The translations under genes were made by a program, and so were the position numbers. The notes under the pieces are model-generated. The model ran no database searches and was not told where the DNA came from. It saw only the letters and a list, made by a program, of their open reading frames with translations. From Pseudescherichia sp032055545 (GTDB lineage Bacteria > Pseudomonadota > Gammaproteobacteria > Enterobacterales > Enterobacteriaceae): a DNA stretch of 64,000 nt. Shown piece after piece: positions 48,513-58,497 of this stretch. The stretch lies in NCBI GenBank assembly GCA_032055545.1, contig DAMBQR010000002.1, positions 77,180-141,179 of the forward strand, in the 5' to 3' direction. Positions within the stretch are counted from its first letter, which is position 1; the number at the start of each line of letters is the position of its first letter.

Positions 48513-50999
48513 ATGTATAAACTTAACCTCATTACGATGGGGATAGTCTCCTCTTTGCTTTTGCATATTCTTTCCGCCCGGGCCGAAACCTTCGATACCC
48601 ATTTTTTACACGGTGGATTAAAGGGTACAAAAACAGCCGATCTCCAGCTTGATGGAGATAAGCCGCTGCCCGGGACTTACGACCTTGATATCTATCTTAA
48701 CAATGAGTGGCGAGGGCGCTATAGCGTAACGGTCGCTGACAACGCGGATAAAACCTGTTTATCACCTGCTCAGCTGCAGCAAATTGGTATCAACGTTGAG
48801 GCGTTAACACAGGCGACACCGGAGGCGTGCCTCACGTTGCGTGATGCCGTGCAGGGCGGCCGCGTGGATTATGATATCAGTCAGCTGGCGCTCAGGCTTA
48901 CCGTTCCCCAGGCCTGGGTCACCACTCATGAGCGCGGCTATATGCCGCCGGAAACATGGGACCGGGGGATTAACGCCTTTTACACCTCTTACTACGCCAG
49001 CCAGTACTACAGCGACTACAAACAGAACGGCAGCAGTAAGAGCAGCTATGTCAATTTCAACAGCGGCCTGAACCTGCTGGGCTTCCAGCTGCACTCCAGC
49101 GCTAACTACACTCAATCCGACGAGGCACAGGGCAAATGGAAGAGCAATACGCTCTATCTCGAACGCGCTATTCCTGAGATCCTCAGCACTGTGCGTGCCG
49201 GAGATATGTATACCGACGGCGAGCTGTTTGATTCAGTGCGCTTCAACGGCGTACGGCTCTGGCGCGATATGCAGATGCTACCCAACTCTAAGCAGAATTT
49301 TACGCCGGTGGTACGCGGGATCGCCCAGAGTAACGCCCTGGTTACCGTCGAGCAGAACGGCTTTGTGGTCTACCAGAGCGAAGTGCCTCCCGGCCCGTTT
49401 GCTATTGACGATATGCAGCTGGCAGGAGGCGGAGCCGACCTCGACGTTACCGTAAAGGAGGCGGATGGCACCACCACGCACTATCTGGTGCCCTTCTCCA
49501 GCGTACCTAAAATGCTTCAACCCGGAGTAGCAAAATATGACGTTGCCGCCGGGCGCAGCCATATTGAGGGTGCCAGCGACCAGGCGGACTTTATGCAGGG
49601 TAGCTGGCAGTACGGCATCAATAATCTGATTACCCTCTACACCGGTACAATGCTGTCGAATGATTACAATGCCTTTCTGCTTGGCAGCGGCTGGAATACC
49701 CGCCTTGGCGCTCTCTCTCTGGACGTGACCCGCTCCCACAGCAGCCAGGATGATGGTGCGACCTATGACGGTCAGAGCTACCAGATTGCCTGGAGTAAAT
49801 TTTTGACGCCCACCGGTACACAGCTATCGATGGCCGCCTGGCGCTACTCCTCTAAGGAGTACCGCACCTTTAACGATCACGTCTGGGCAAACAATAAAAA
49901 TAGCTATCATCGCGATGATGACGATGTGTATGACATTGCCGACTACTACCAAACCGACTTTGGTCGTAAAAACAGCTTCTCACTGGCGGTTAACCAGGCG
50001 CTGCCCGCTGGCTGGGGCTCGCTCTCCGGCAGCGCCCTGTGGCGCGACTACTGGCAGCGAGGAGGAACCCGTAATGACGTCCAGCTAAGCTACTCCAACA
50101 ACTGGTCACGCGTCACCTACACCCTCTCCGCCAGCCAGTCCTATGATGAGGATGACCGGGAGGATAAACGGTTTAACATCTACTTCTCGATTCCTTTCTC
50201 CTGGGGCGACGACATCGCCACGCCACGGCGTGACCTGTACGTCTCCAACAGCACTACCTTTGATGATAATGGCTACCAGTCGAATAACACGAATATTAAC
50301 GGCATCGCAGGCAGCAGGGATCAGTTTAACTACGGCGTGAACCTGAGCCACCAGCGGCAGGATCATGAAACCGCTGCGGGTGCGAACCTTGCCTGGCATG
50401 CGCCTTTCGCTACGCTGGACGGCAGCTATAGCCAGTCCAATCGTTACCACCAGGCCAGCGGCAGCATTCAGGGTGGCGTGGTCGCCTGGAACGGCGGCGT
50501 TAATTTCACGCATTCACTCACCGAGACCTTTGCCATTATTGATGCCCCGGCGCTGGAGGGGGCCGTTGTACAGGGAAACAGGTACAACACCACCAGCAAG
50601 CAGGGTAAAGCGATCTATAGCGGTTTAACCCCCTATCGGGAAAATACGCTGCTGCTGGATACCTCCTATACCGAGAGCGACGTGGCGCTCAACGGCAACC
50701 GCAAAGGCGTGGTGCCCTGCCGCGGTGCGGTGGTGCTGGCTAAGTTTGATACCGACAGTCGTAAGCCGCATCTTTTCACAGCCAGACGCCCGGACGGGTC
50801 ACCGCTGACCTTTGGCTATGAAGTGGAAGATGAAACAGGTCAAAACGTCGGGGTAGTCGCCCAGGGTAGCCAGCTGTTTATTCGCACCAACAGCGTGCCG
50901 CAATCTGTTCATGTGGCGACAGATAAGCAGCAGGGCCTCTCCTGCACCATTACGTTCGGTAAAACAATTGACGAAAGCAACGTTTATACTTGTCGCTAG
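48513..50999 (+). CDS. Outer-membrane fimbrial usher (FimD/PapC family)
   Basis: The 828-residue protein has a signal peptide (to SARAETF), an N-terminal chaperone-binding domain starting FDTHFLHGGL, and a 24-strand pore with plug. C-terminal domains end in FGKTIDESNVYTC, with the paired cysteines. Ushers assemble chaperone-pilin complexes and thread the fibre through the outer membrane. AGGGA precedes the ATG. It is intact and normal in length. The adhesin gene begins 11 bp later. Confidence 0.94.
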   Translation: MYKLNLITMGIVSSLLLHILSARAETFDTHFLHGGLKGTKTADLQLDGDKPLPGTYDLDIYLNNEWRGRYSVTVADNADKTCLSPAQLQQIGINVEALTQATPEACLTLRDAVQGGRVDYDISQLALRLTVPQAWVTTHERGYMPPETWDRGINAFYTSYYASQYYSDYKQNGSSKSSYVNFNSGLNLLGFQLHSSANYTQSDEAQGKWKSNTLYLERAIPEILSTVRAGDMYTDGELFDSVRFNGVRLWRDMQMLPNSKQNFTPVVRGIAQSNALVTVEQNGFVVYQSEVPPGPFAIDDMQLAGGGADLDVTVKEADGTTTHYLVPFSSVPKMLQPGVAKYDVAAGRSHIEGASDQADFMQGSWQYGINNLITLYTGTMLSNDYNAFLLGSGWNTRLGALSLDVTRSHSSQDDGATYDGQSYQIAWSKFLTPTGTQLSMAAWRYSSKEYRTFNDHVWANNKNSYHRDDDDVYDIADYYQTDFGRKNSFSLAVNQALPAGWGSLSGSALWRDYWQRGGTRNDVQLSYSNNWSRVTYTLSASQSYDEDDREDKRFNIYFSIPFSWGDDIATPRRDLYVSNSTTFDDNGYQSNNTNINGIAGSRDQFNYGVNLSHQRQDHETAAGANLAWHAPFATLDGSYSQSNRYHQASGSIQGGVVAWNGGVNFTHSLTETFAIIDAPALEGAVVQGNRYNTTSKQGKAIYSGLTPYRENTLLLDTSYTESDVALNGNRKGVVPCRGAVVLAKFDTDSRKPHLFTARRPDGSPLTFGYEVEDETGQNVGVVAQGSQLFIRTNSVPQSVHVATDKQQGLSCTITFGKTIDESNVYTCR

Positions 51000-51010
51000 A
51001 AGGGATCACT

Positions 51011-52030
51011 ATGCGTATTTTACTGGCACTTATTACGGTTTTTGCTGTTTTTCAGGCGCAGGCGTACTGTTATATTTCAGGCACTGACAAGACCCCAATA
51101 AGAAAAGCCAATCCTGTCGAAATTAATCTTGATACAGCCAACAGCAACCAAGAGATACCCATTACTTTTGTTAGCGGCACTCCTGAGTTCAAATGCTACG
51201 CTAACTTTCTTAGCGCAAACACCTTTAGTTTATCGACCCTGGCTAATGGTAAAGAGCAATACTATTCGATAAAAAACAATATTCATAACGTAGTGATTGG
51301 AATATCTTTGGTGAGTACAAAGTCATCAACATCTAACTTTACTGGAGAATCTTCTTCTGGCGGCAAAGCCTATGCGGCAACACACATTGATGACCAACTA
51401 CAATACAAGCTAAAATACAGCCTGAAATTTAACCACGCGGGCAGTGTTAATAACATTCTGGATGTCAACCAGGCGGTTATACTCGAAGATAAATTAATTT
51501 TAAAACCATCTTCCTGTAGTTTCATTGGATGTATTTATGGTAACAACAACACTGGGCAGCAATATGTCAATGAAGTACCGATAGTTGTTAAATACACCCC
51601 CACCACCTGCACCTTCAAAAATCAGGCGATCTCAGCCCCGGATATTAGCTATCACGAAATTGATAGCAACGGCTTTGCTGCACCGAAACCCCACCAGCCA
51701 GAGCTTCAGTGCAGCAGTATTACCGGCGTCGCGACCAGCAATATCCATTATCATTTTGAATCCATCAGCGCGACCCAGGGCAATATTTTAAAAAACGATT
51801 TAGAAACGCTGCAGGGAAGCGCAGGAGAAGTAGGATTTCAACTAATAAATAACAACAAAGCCATTAATTTCCCCTCCAGTGAGCAATTTACGCTTGCCGA
51901 CCGGGGGAGCGCCTTGCTGAACAACGCAATTTATCCGCTCAATCTACAGCTTCGCTATGCGCGTTATGGCAATAAGGTGTTTGCTGGCAAGGTGCAGAGC
52001 AGGGTTAAGGTGGTGGTGGATTATGATTAA
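51011..52030 (+). CDS. Fimbrial tip adhesin-like subunit
   Basis: The 339-residue protein has a signal peptide (to AQAYCY, about residue 20) and an N-terminal receptor-binding-like region (about 20-195, rich in Ser/Thr/Asn). A C-terminal pilin domain starts near CTFKNQAIS and ends with VQSRVKVVVDYD, the donor strand taken by the chaperone. This two-domain plan is that of FimH-type adhesins, though the N-terminal part is divergent and low in G+C. ATG 51011 has AAGGGA upstream. Its receptor is unknown. Confidence 0.82.
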   Translation: MRILLALITVFAVFQAQAYCYISGTDKTPIRKANPVEINLDTANSNQEIPITFVSGTPEFKCYANFLSANTFSLSTLANGKEQYYSIKNNIHNVVIGISLVSTKSSTSNFTGESSSGGKAYAATHIDDQLQYKLKYSLKFNHAGSVNNILDVNQAVILEDKLILKPSSCSFIGCIYGNNNTGQQYVNEVPIVVKYTPTTCTFKNQAISAPDISYHEIDSNGFAAPKPHQPELQCSSITGVATSNIHYHFESISATQGNILKNDLETLQGSAGEVGFQLINNNKAINFPSSEQFTLADRGSALLNNAIYPLNLQLRYARYGNKVFAGKVQSRVKVVVDYD

Positions 52031-52099
52031 TAGCAAGCGATAACAAACTCACCTGTGGTTCTTCATCCATAATGAGGTAAAAGACCACAGGAGAAAACG

Positions 52100-53140
52100 A
52101 TGTCCGAACAAGCCCATACTATCCCTGAAAACATGACCGCGATTGACATCACCCAGCCTGGCGGCCCGGAGGTTCTGCAGGCAACGACGCGCCCGGTTCC
52201 CCGTCCTCAGGCGAACGAGGTGCTGATCCGCACCGTCGCCGCAGGGGTTAACGGTCCGGACGTGTTACAGCGTAAAGGGCAGTATGCCCCTCCGCCGGGC
52301 GCGTCTGATATCCCGGGCCTGGAGGTATCAGGTGTCGTGGTGGCCGTTGGCGCTGAAGTACAAAGTTTCGTGCCGGGAGATCGTGTCGCAGCCCTGATTA
52401 CCGGCGGCGGTTATGCCGAGTATTGCACCGCCCATGAGAGTAACACCCTGCCACTGCCGCCCGGGCTGAACTTTGTCGAAGCGGCAGCGCTGCCGGAGAC
52501 CTTTATGACGGTCTGGCTCAATATGTTTCAGCGTGGCCAGTTTAAAGCCGGCGACATTATACTGATCCACGGCGGCGCATCCGGCATCGGCACTACCGCG
52601 ACCATGCTGGCCAAGGCCTTTGGCGCAGCTAAGATCATCACCACCGTGGGTTCCGATGAGCACCGTCAGGCCAGCCTGAAGCTGGGTGCAGACGTTGCCG
52701 TACTCTATAAAGAGGAGGATTTTGTCGGGATCACCAAACAGGTAACCGACGGCCACGGGGCCGATATCATCCTCGACATTATCGCCGGTGATTACGTTGC
52801 GCGTAACTATGAGGCTGCGGCGATGCACGGGCGCATCGTGCAGATTAGCGTGCTTGCAGGCCCGGCCAAAGAGTTAAACCTCTTCCCAATGCTGACGAAA
52901 CAGCTGATGCATATCGGCTCTACCCTGCGCTCTCGCTCGCCCGCCGCAAAAGCTGAAATCATTGAAGAACTTAACGATCACGTCTGGCCGCTGATTGAGG
53001 CCGGAAAAATTAAGCCGCAGATCTACAAAACCTTTCCGCTGGCCGAGGCGGCCGATGCCCACCGGCTGCTGGATGAGGGAACACATATCGGCAAAGTTGT
53101 GTTGATTGCGGATGAGGATGAGGCAACGGACCGTATATAA
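52100..53140 (+). CDS. NAD(P)H quinone oxidoreductase (zeta-crystallin/PIG3-like)
   Basis: The 346-residue protein is a zinc-free medium-chain dehydrogenase. It has an N-terminal GroES-like domain (with AAGVNGPDVLQRKGQY, about 45-60) and a nucleotide loop HGGASGIGTTATMLAKAFGA (about 154-173). Its pattern matches the PIG3/quinone reductase group, which reduces quinones with NADPH. AGGAG precedes the ATG. A LysR gene follows after 31 bp in the same direction and may regulate it in response to quinones or aldehydes. Confidence 0.88.
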   Translation: MSEQAHTIPENMTAIDITQPGGPEVLQATTRPVPRPQANEVLIRTVAAGVNGPDVLQRKGQYAPPPGASDIPGLEVSGVVVAVGAEVQSFVPGDRVAALITGGGYAEYCTAHESNTLPLPPGLNFVEAAALPETFMTVWLNMFQRGQFKAGDIILIHGGASGIGTTATMLAKAFGAAKIITTVGSDEHRQASLKLGADVAVLYKEEDFVGITKQVTDGHGADIILDIIAGDYVARNYEAAAMHGRIVQISVLAGPAKELNLFPMLTKQLMHIGSTLRSRSPAAKAEIIEELNDHVWPLIEAGKIKPQIYKTFPLAEAADAHRLLDEGTHIGKVVLIADEDEATDRI

Positions 53141-53171
53141 TCAGCCGTAATATGACAAACGGAGATTATAA

Positions 53172-54080
53172 ATGGATCAGCTGCTGGCGATACGGGTGTT
53201 TGCCCGGGTAGTAGAGGCAGGTAACTTTACCCGGGCAGCGGATTCGCTTGAGATGCCTAATGCCACGGTCAGCAAGCTGATTCAGGAGCTTGAGGCGCAC
53301 CTCGGTGTGCGCCTGCTCCAGCGCACCACCCGGCGCGTCACAGTAACCCCGGAGGGACGCGACTATTACGAAAAGAGCGCCCGTATTCTGCGCGATCTGG
53401 AGGATATCGACACCTCCTTTAGCGCGGTCCGCAGCAAGCCGCGTGGGCTACTGCGGATCGATATTGGTGGCTCTACCGCCCGCGACGTGCTTATCCCTGG
53501 CCTTCCCGAGTTTATGACGCGCTATCCGGATATCCGCATCGATCTGGGGGTATCCGACCGCGCCATCGATCTGATTAGCGATAACGTAGACTGCGTGATC
53601 CGCGGCGGTCCACTGGAGAGCTCATCGCTTATCGCCCGCCATATTGGCTCGGCAACGCTGATTACCTGCGCGACGCCGGAGTATCTGAAAGCCTTCGGCA
53701 CGCCTGCCTATCCGGACGAGCTAAAAAACGGCCACCGGCTGGTCAGCTATCTCTCTCCGCAAAGCGGCAGGGCCTTCCCTTTTCGCTTCGAGCACAACGG
53801 CGAGAAAACGGACATTAAGGTCGATCACCGTATCGGGGTCAACGAGAGTAACGCCCACCTGGCAGCAGGCATGGCGGGGCTGGGGGTTATCCAGACCTTC
53901 AGCTATTCGACGGCTGAGGCGCTGCGCAACGGCACGCTGGTGGAGATCCTGAAAGCGTGGCGACCCGCGCCCTACCCTTTTCATGTCGTCTATCCGCAGA
54001 GTCGTCACGTCACGCACCGACTGCGCGTGTTTATCGACTGGCTGGTGGAGCGCTTTCCGCAGCGGGTAGCGGGAGCGTGA
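53172..54080 (+). CDS. LysR-family regulator
   Basis: The 302-residue protein has a LysR winged helix-turn-helix at about residues 18-38 (FTRAADSLEMPNATVSKLIQELE) and an effector domain from about 88. It belongs to the CrgA/AaeR/DmlR-like subgroup, judged by FARVVEAGNFTRAAD and RRVTVTPEGRDYYE. It lies 31 bp after the quinone oxidoreductase gene in the same direction, so the two may be co-transcribed. Its targets are not known. Confidence 0.86.
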   Translation: MDQLLAIRVFARVVEAGNFTRAADSLEMPNATVSKLIQELEAHLGVRLLQRTTRRVTVTPEGRDYYEKSARILRDLEDIDTSFSAVRSKPRGLLRIDIGGSTARDVLIPGLPEFMTRYPDIRIDLGVSDRAIDLISDNVDCVIRGGPLESSSLIARHIGSATLITCATPEYLKAFGTPAYPDELKNGHRLVSYLSPQSGRAFPFRFEHNGEKTDIKVDHRIGVNESNAHLAAGMAGLGVIQTFSYSTAEALRNGTLVEILKAWRPAPYPFHVVYPQSRHVTHRLRVFIDWLVERFPQRVAGA

Positions 54081-54176
54081 TACAGCCTCCAGAGGCGGCT
54101 ATAAAATAGTCAATCCATAACGCATGCTGCCAGCGGCCAGGTTATAAATAGGGAAGGTCATTGCGGATATTCTCCT

Positions 54177-55538
54177 ATGATGCGGCTAACCCTGATCCTG
54201 CTTGGTATAGATTTTCTGCGCTCGCACTGGCGCGGGCTGCGCCGCTTCGGCTGGGTCACGCTCACTGCTGGCGTGGTGCTGTTTATCGACGCGCTGGACG
54301 GTGCGCTGTTCTTCCCTATCGAGCTATTCGCCTCGCTGCTGCTGTTCGAAGGCTGCGCAACGCTGATGGTGGCTCACAGCGGCATGGGGGGCCAGCGTAT
54401 TTTGCGCTATGTGAAGGGCGCGGCGTTCTCTCTTGCGGCGGTACTGATCCTCGCCGGTAATCACGATGGCAACTTCCTGCTGTCGATGATTTTCGGCCTG
54501 CTCTTCCTGTTTGACGGTGCGCTACAGATCGCCTCTGCGGTTGTTGTCCGTTACCGACGCTGGCGGCCCGCCCTGTGGGGAGGCATAGCTGAGATCGTGC
54601 TGGCGTTGTTCTTCTTTCAACCGTGGCCCTCCAACTATGCGGGCACCGTCCCCTACTGCCTCGGTCTGGTGCTGGCCTTTGCCGGCTGGAATCTGTTTAT
54701 TCTCGCTAACCGCGTTAAGCGAGCCGCAGTTAATCCCGGTCTGAAGGGCGAGGAGTTTATGGAGGAGATGGATATCCCTCCCCCCGCCGTGGTGGAGTGG
54801 AGTGGCCCACCGGATGACGATGAAAAAGCCCTGACCGTCCACGTCTGGACACCGGTAGGATCCGCTGCAAGCGAGGCCGTACCGCGCCCGGTCATTAGCC
54901 GCTATATCGCCGCCGTCGATCGCAACGGCGTTATCTCTACCGGTCACGCCGCGCTGGAGTCCCCTGGCGGTATCTATATCAGCCTCTACCCTGCCGTACA
55001 GATCGACCGCTCTCCAGATGCCTTCGCCCGTACTCTGCGCGCAACGCCGGAGAACGACGTACCGGGGCAGTTTCAGCCGGACTATGCCACGGAGTCCGTG
55101 CAGTGGTGCCCGTCAACTCGCAAGGTGCGTATCCGCAACTACAGCGAGGCGCGGCTGGCGGCATTTTGGGAGCGCTATCGTCAGGATGAGTCCTACAATT
55201 TGACGCACCGGAACTGCTCCAGCACCGTGGCCCGGGCGCTGGAAGCCGCGCTGGAGGGATCCGTCGGCAGGCTGTGGCAGGCGCGTGGTTTCTGGTTGGC
55301 GATGGGGAAGCTGATGTCTACCCCGGAGCTGTGGGTGGCGCTCCAGCTGCGCAAACGCGCAGAGACGATGGCCTGGACGCCGGGGCTGGTGCTCGACTAC
55401 GCCCGCGCTCTGAGTATGCTTGCCGACCCACGGCCGACAGGCTGGTTCAACACCGTCGGTCGTGCGTTAAAAAGAATGTTCCACCGCCGGGTGGCCTGGG
55501 AGAAAGGTGAAAGCGGCGAAGGGATGGAGGGGGAGTAA
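54177..55538 (+). CDS. HdeD-like membrane domain fused to a papain-like peptidase domain
   Basis: The 453-residue protein has about six membrane helices in residues 1-180, resembling HdeD/DUF308 acid-resistance proteins. A cytoplasmic or periplasmic linker rich in Pro and Glu follows. Its C-terminal domain holds a His in STGHAALES (about residue 265) before a Cys in LTHRNCSSTVA (about 345). The His-then-Cys order is that of permuted papain-like (PPPDE/NlpC-type) enzymes. An amide bond in peptide or lipid could be the target. No strong ribosome site precedes the ATG-ATG start. Confidence 0.72.
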   Translation: MMRLTLILLGIDFLRSHWRGLRRFGWVTLTAGVVLFIDALDGALFFPIELFASLLLFEGCATLMVAHSGMGGQRILRYVKGAAFSLAAVLILAGNHDGNFLLSMIFGLLFLFDGALQIASAVVVRYRRWRPALWGGIAEIVLALFFFQPWPSNYAGTVPYCLGLVLAFAGWNLFILANRVKRAAVNPGLKGEEFMEEMDIPPPAVVEWSGPPDDDEKALTVHVWTPVGSAASEAVPRPVISRYIAAVDRNGVISTGHAALESPGGIYISLYPAVQIDRSPDAFARTLRATPENDVPGQFQPDYATESVQWCPSTRKVRIRNYSEARLAAFWERYRQDESYNLTHRNCSSTVARALEAALEGSVGRLWQARGFWLAMGKLMSTPELWVALQLRKRAETMAWTPGLVLDYARALSMLADPRPTGWFNTVGRALKRMFHRRVAWEKGESGEGMEGE

Positions 55539-55553
55539 TCGCCCCTCATAGCA

Positions 55554-56516
55554 CTACTCCGCCCCTGACTGCGCATACTGATAGAGCCGGTCGCGGGCGA
55601 GGTTTTTCATCTTCACCTCACACATGATGTCGAAATCTGCAAACGACAGCGCCCAGTCATTTAGCGTCGGGTTGAAGAAGAAATCCGAGTGCGCTCTGAG
55701 CTTGGTTTTCGGCACGCCAAGGCTGCCCTGCTCCGGGAAACCCTGCTCGGGGATAATACCCTCCTGCGAGATGGAGTAGTGCATCACCGGCCTGACGTCC
55801 CGCCATGACGCCTTAACCAGCGCAATACGCGGGTCATTGGGCTGGATAAACTCTGCCTCTTTCACCCAGTGATGGTGAATATCCACCACGATTGGGCAGA
55901 GATCTTTCGCCTGCAGGACATCATCCAGCGAGCAGGAGATCTCGTCGTTCTCAACGGTCAGCATCCGCCGGGCCTCCGGGCTGAGCCTGCCGAACGCACT
56001 TTTAAACCCGGGAAATCCCGCTTTACCATTCATATGGATGTTGATTTTGAAGTCCTGGAAGGTTTTGCCATAGCCCATTAGCGTCGCGCAGAGGGCATGG
56101 TACTCCACATCCTCCAGCGCGCGCTCCACCACCAGCACATTGTCCGAGGCGAGAACCGAGTACTGACCAGGATGGAACGAGAGGCGAATATCATTCGCAC
56201 GAGCGAAATCACCGCATTTGGTGAACAGCGGATAGAGCTCCGGCAAGAACTCTTTATACAGCGCCGTGGCCTCGGGTACGGTGTAGAGCGGCAGCAGATC
56301 GCTGCCGATACGCATCATCCGCAGGGCAGGCGGCAGTTGCGCCAGCTCCTGAAAAAGCAGATAGAGGTTGGTCAGGTTGGTCGCTGACAGCGTGTAGATC
56401 AGCTTTGATCGCTCTTCGCTCTCCAGACTTAAAAATCGCGTACGGGTAGTGGCTTTAAAGGGGAAACGCTGCTTTAAATCCGGATCCAGAAACTTACAAG
56501 CGAAGCCTAATTTCAT
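55554..56516 (-). CDS. uvsE: UV-damage endonuclease UvsE/UvdE
   Basis: The 320-residue protein matches the UVDE family, a TIM barrel with metal-binding residues. LSFHPGQYSVLAS, ENDEISC and VDIHHHW are the classic motifs for binding Mn or Zn ions. The enzyme nicks DNA 5' to cyclobutane dimers, 6-4 photoproducts and abasic sites, giving a repair route besides UvrABC. AGGA precedes the ATG. It is convergent with the membrane-peptidase gene, 15 bp apart. It is found only sporadically in enterobacteria, so transfer is possible. Confidence 0.92.
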   Translation of the reverse strand: MKLGFACKFLDPDLKQRFPFKATTRTRFLSLESEERSKLIYTLSATNLTNLYLLFQELAQLPPALRMMRIGSDLLPLYTVPEATALYKEFLPELYPLFTKCGDFARANDIRLSFHPGQYSVLASDNVLVVERALEDVEYHALCATLMGYGKTFQDFKINIHMNGKAGFPGFKSAFGRLSPEARRMLTVENDEISCSLDDVLQAKDLCPIVVDIHHHWVKEAEFIQPNDPRIALVKASWRDVRPVMHYSISQEGIIPEQGFPEQGSLGVPKTKLRAHSDFFFNPTLNDWALSFADFDIMCEVKMKNLARDRLYQYAQSGAE

Positions 56517-56592
56517 GTGTCCTCCACAAGATATCCTCGTGAAAGCTTAGCAGCCACCGTCAGTACTGCCATGCTGTGGACGCGCCGAGAAA

Positions 56593-57237
56593 TTAAAACG
56601 CTAAACCCGCAAGATGCTCATTTATGTTCCGTGTGGTTCCCCACATCTGGTAGGCGAATATATGACCGTGGCCGAGGTATTTCTGCCCCGCGAAATGCTC
56701 CGGTATAAAGTAGTGGCTCGGCCAGCAGCTAATATTGGCGTACCCCAGCGCGCGCACGGTGTCCGTAAGATATTTAGGTCCTGTGACCTGCCACGGTTGG
56801 GCATCAAGGACGGTCTGTTTTTCCGTCAGCCCCATGATCAGTTCTGCCATGAGCGCTGATCGTGGCTCCGAGGCCAGATAACCGTTCGCGATAAGTCCGG
56901 GCCGCGCGATCTCGTTCTCCATGCTGGCGCATACCTGGCTGTCGAACAGCCACTCTGCAAGGGGTCTGATGCAGATGCTGTCCGCATCAACCGCGAAGCC
57001 ACCGTGATTAAACAGGATCTCATAGCGCATGATGTCCGCTGCACCACACATCTTTCCCGCATGTATCATGGCGTTAATATGCTTTTGGTTTATCCACTTT
57101 GTTTTTTTCAAGGCGGCGTTGTCCCACACCACAACTTTCCAGCCTGGATTATGCTTCTTCCAGGTCTCTATCATCTGGCGGGGGGTTTTGGACTCATCGC
57201 CGATCCAGACGATGTGGATTACCTTAGGAATAGTCAT
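56593..57237 (-). CDS. GT32-family glycosyltransferase
   Basis: The 214-residue protein starts IPKVIHIVWIGDESKTPRQM and has the DXD motif in GGFAVDADSICIRPL (about residues 75-89), typical of GT32 (Och1/capsular and LPS sugar transferases). The DXD binds the metal and nucleotide sugar. Its start overlaps the GT25 gene by 4 bp (ATGA), so the two act as a pair. No waa, wb or capsule genes are near, so the acceptor is unknown. Confidence 0.85.
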   Translation of the reverse strand: MTIPKVIHIVWIGDESKTPRQMIETWKKHNPGWKVVVWDNAALKKTKWINQKHINAMIHAGKMCGAADIMRYEILFNHGGFAVDADSICIRPLAEWLFDSQVCASMENEIARPGLIANGYLASEPRSALMAELIMGLTEKQTVLDAQPWQVTGPKYLTDTVRALGYANISCWPSHYFIPEHFAGQKYLGHGHIFAYQMWGTTRNINEHLAGLAF

Positions 57238-57896
57238 TGTGCTATCGCCGCCAGCGCTTTGTAAAAATGTTTCGTATAGTCCATCACACCGTTTTCGATA
57301 TCGGATTTACCTGGGGCCTGGTGCCCTGCCACGGGGTACATCCCGAGCCAGGCGTGCTGCTGCATCAGCGGTAGCCAGGCCACATCAACAGCGTGATCAT
57401 ATTTTCCACCGCCCTTACGCAGCCTTTCTACGGCCCCTGCGAAGCACGCCTTAAGCGTTGCCCGATAATCCGCCTGTACGGCATAGGCACAGCAACAGAG
57501 CGCATCAAGAGGTCTGATGAGCTTATCGGTGGTTTTAAAGGTGACAACCTTGCGGTAATTGGCGCTTAACAGCGCGGCCTGCCAGCTGACCCTTTTCAAC
57601 GCTTGCAGAAAATAGGATAAGCGCGCTATCGCGTCCGTATCTTTATTGAATATCATGTCATCCTCCAGGATCAGGATGTTGCCCCAGCCCTGAATAATGG
57701 CCGTATCAATAGCCTGAAGATGAGACTGCGCGCAGCCAATCTGACCGACTAAGTGGCGTTTGGCATTAAGCCGATGAATTTTTTGATCGGGAACACCAAG
57801 CAGTCGTAGCTCTTTCTCAATGCTGCATCTGCGGTCATTCCGCTCTTTCAAATTGATGTAGATAATCTTGTCAAACACACTCCAGTCGATACTCAT
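57234..57896 (-). CDS. GT25-family glycosyltransferase
   Basis: The 220-residue protein has the GT25 pattern: KIIYINLKERNDRRCSIEKE (about residues 10-29), GCAQSHLQAI, and the acidic ILILEDDMIF (about 85-94). GT25 enzymes such as LpsA/Lic2 add galactose or similar sugars to LPS cores. ATG 57896 is chosen for GGAGGG upstream and for homology; an open frame extends to 57920. It is coupled to the GT32 gene by a 4-bp overlap. Its acceptor is unknown. Confidence 0.85.
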   Translation of the reverse strand: MSIDWSVFDKIIYINLKERNDRRCSIEKELRLLGVPDQKIHRLNAKRHLVGQIGCAQSHLQAIDTAIIQGWGNILILEDDMIFNKDTDAIARLSYFLQALKRVSWQAALLSANYRKVVTFKTTDKLIRPLDALCCCAYAVQADYRATLKACFAGAVERLRKGGGKYDHAVDVAWLPLMQQHAWLGMYPVAGHQAPGKSDIENGVMDYTKHFYKALAAIAQ

Positions 57897-58060
57897 CAAC
57901 GGTCCCTCCATTAGAGCCAAAGGATAAAGCGACCATAAGCGGCGATTTCTAAAGGGGTGAGCGTGGAAATTATTGCGAGTGGAGCAGCTATTACCGTAGT
58001 CCTTCTGTTTAACAAAGGCGTTATACTATCGGCACATTTTTTAAGGCTGTCGTCACTGAT

Positions 58061-58399
58061 ATGAAAAGAGTTAAACCCCGCACTGTTATCCTGCTTATTG
58101 CCGTCGTCGCGCTGCTGGCATGGTGGCGGGTTCCGCACTATAGCGATGAAGACAAGGCTTACTACGCCTCTGTACTTTGTACCGTAAAAAGTAGCTCCCC
58201 TGCGGCGGGACTGACAGAAATGGAGCAGATGATCGAGGGCGGTAATTCGGATTACGCGTTGAAGAAAAGAGAATTTTCTCCATCGCTGGGCAAGGCCGTG
58301 CTTGGTGCCTGGGAGCAGCTGAGCGGTGAAGAGAGGCAGCGAGCACTGGAGACGCCAGAAGGTTGTGTTGGGCCGCTGGTGGCAAAGATTAGTGGCTAA
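58061..58399 (+). CDS. Small membrane-anchored hypothetical protein
   Basis: The 112-residue protein begins with basic residues and one hydrophobic helix (VILLIAVVALLAWW, about residues 9-22). This could be an uncleaved anchor or a signal peptide. A charged helical domain with two cysteines (C40 and C103) follows, perhaps disulfide-bonded. No family is recognised. It stands alone between the divergent glycosyltransferase pair and hicBA. Confidence 0.65.
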   Translation: MKRVKPRTVILLIAVVALLAWWRVPHYSDEDKAYYASVLCTVKSSSPAAGLTEMEQMIEGGNSDYALKKREFSPSLGKAVLGAWEQLSGEERQRALETPEGCVGPLVAKISG

Positions 58400-58497
58400 C
58401 GGCTTCATGCGACTATTTGCGTAAAACTGCGAGCGAGTACGAGCAAAAGTTAGCTGGCCGGAGGTTCACTTTGCATCACCGATCGTTTGTGATTAAA

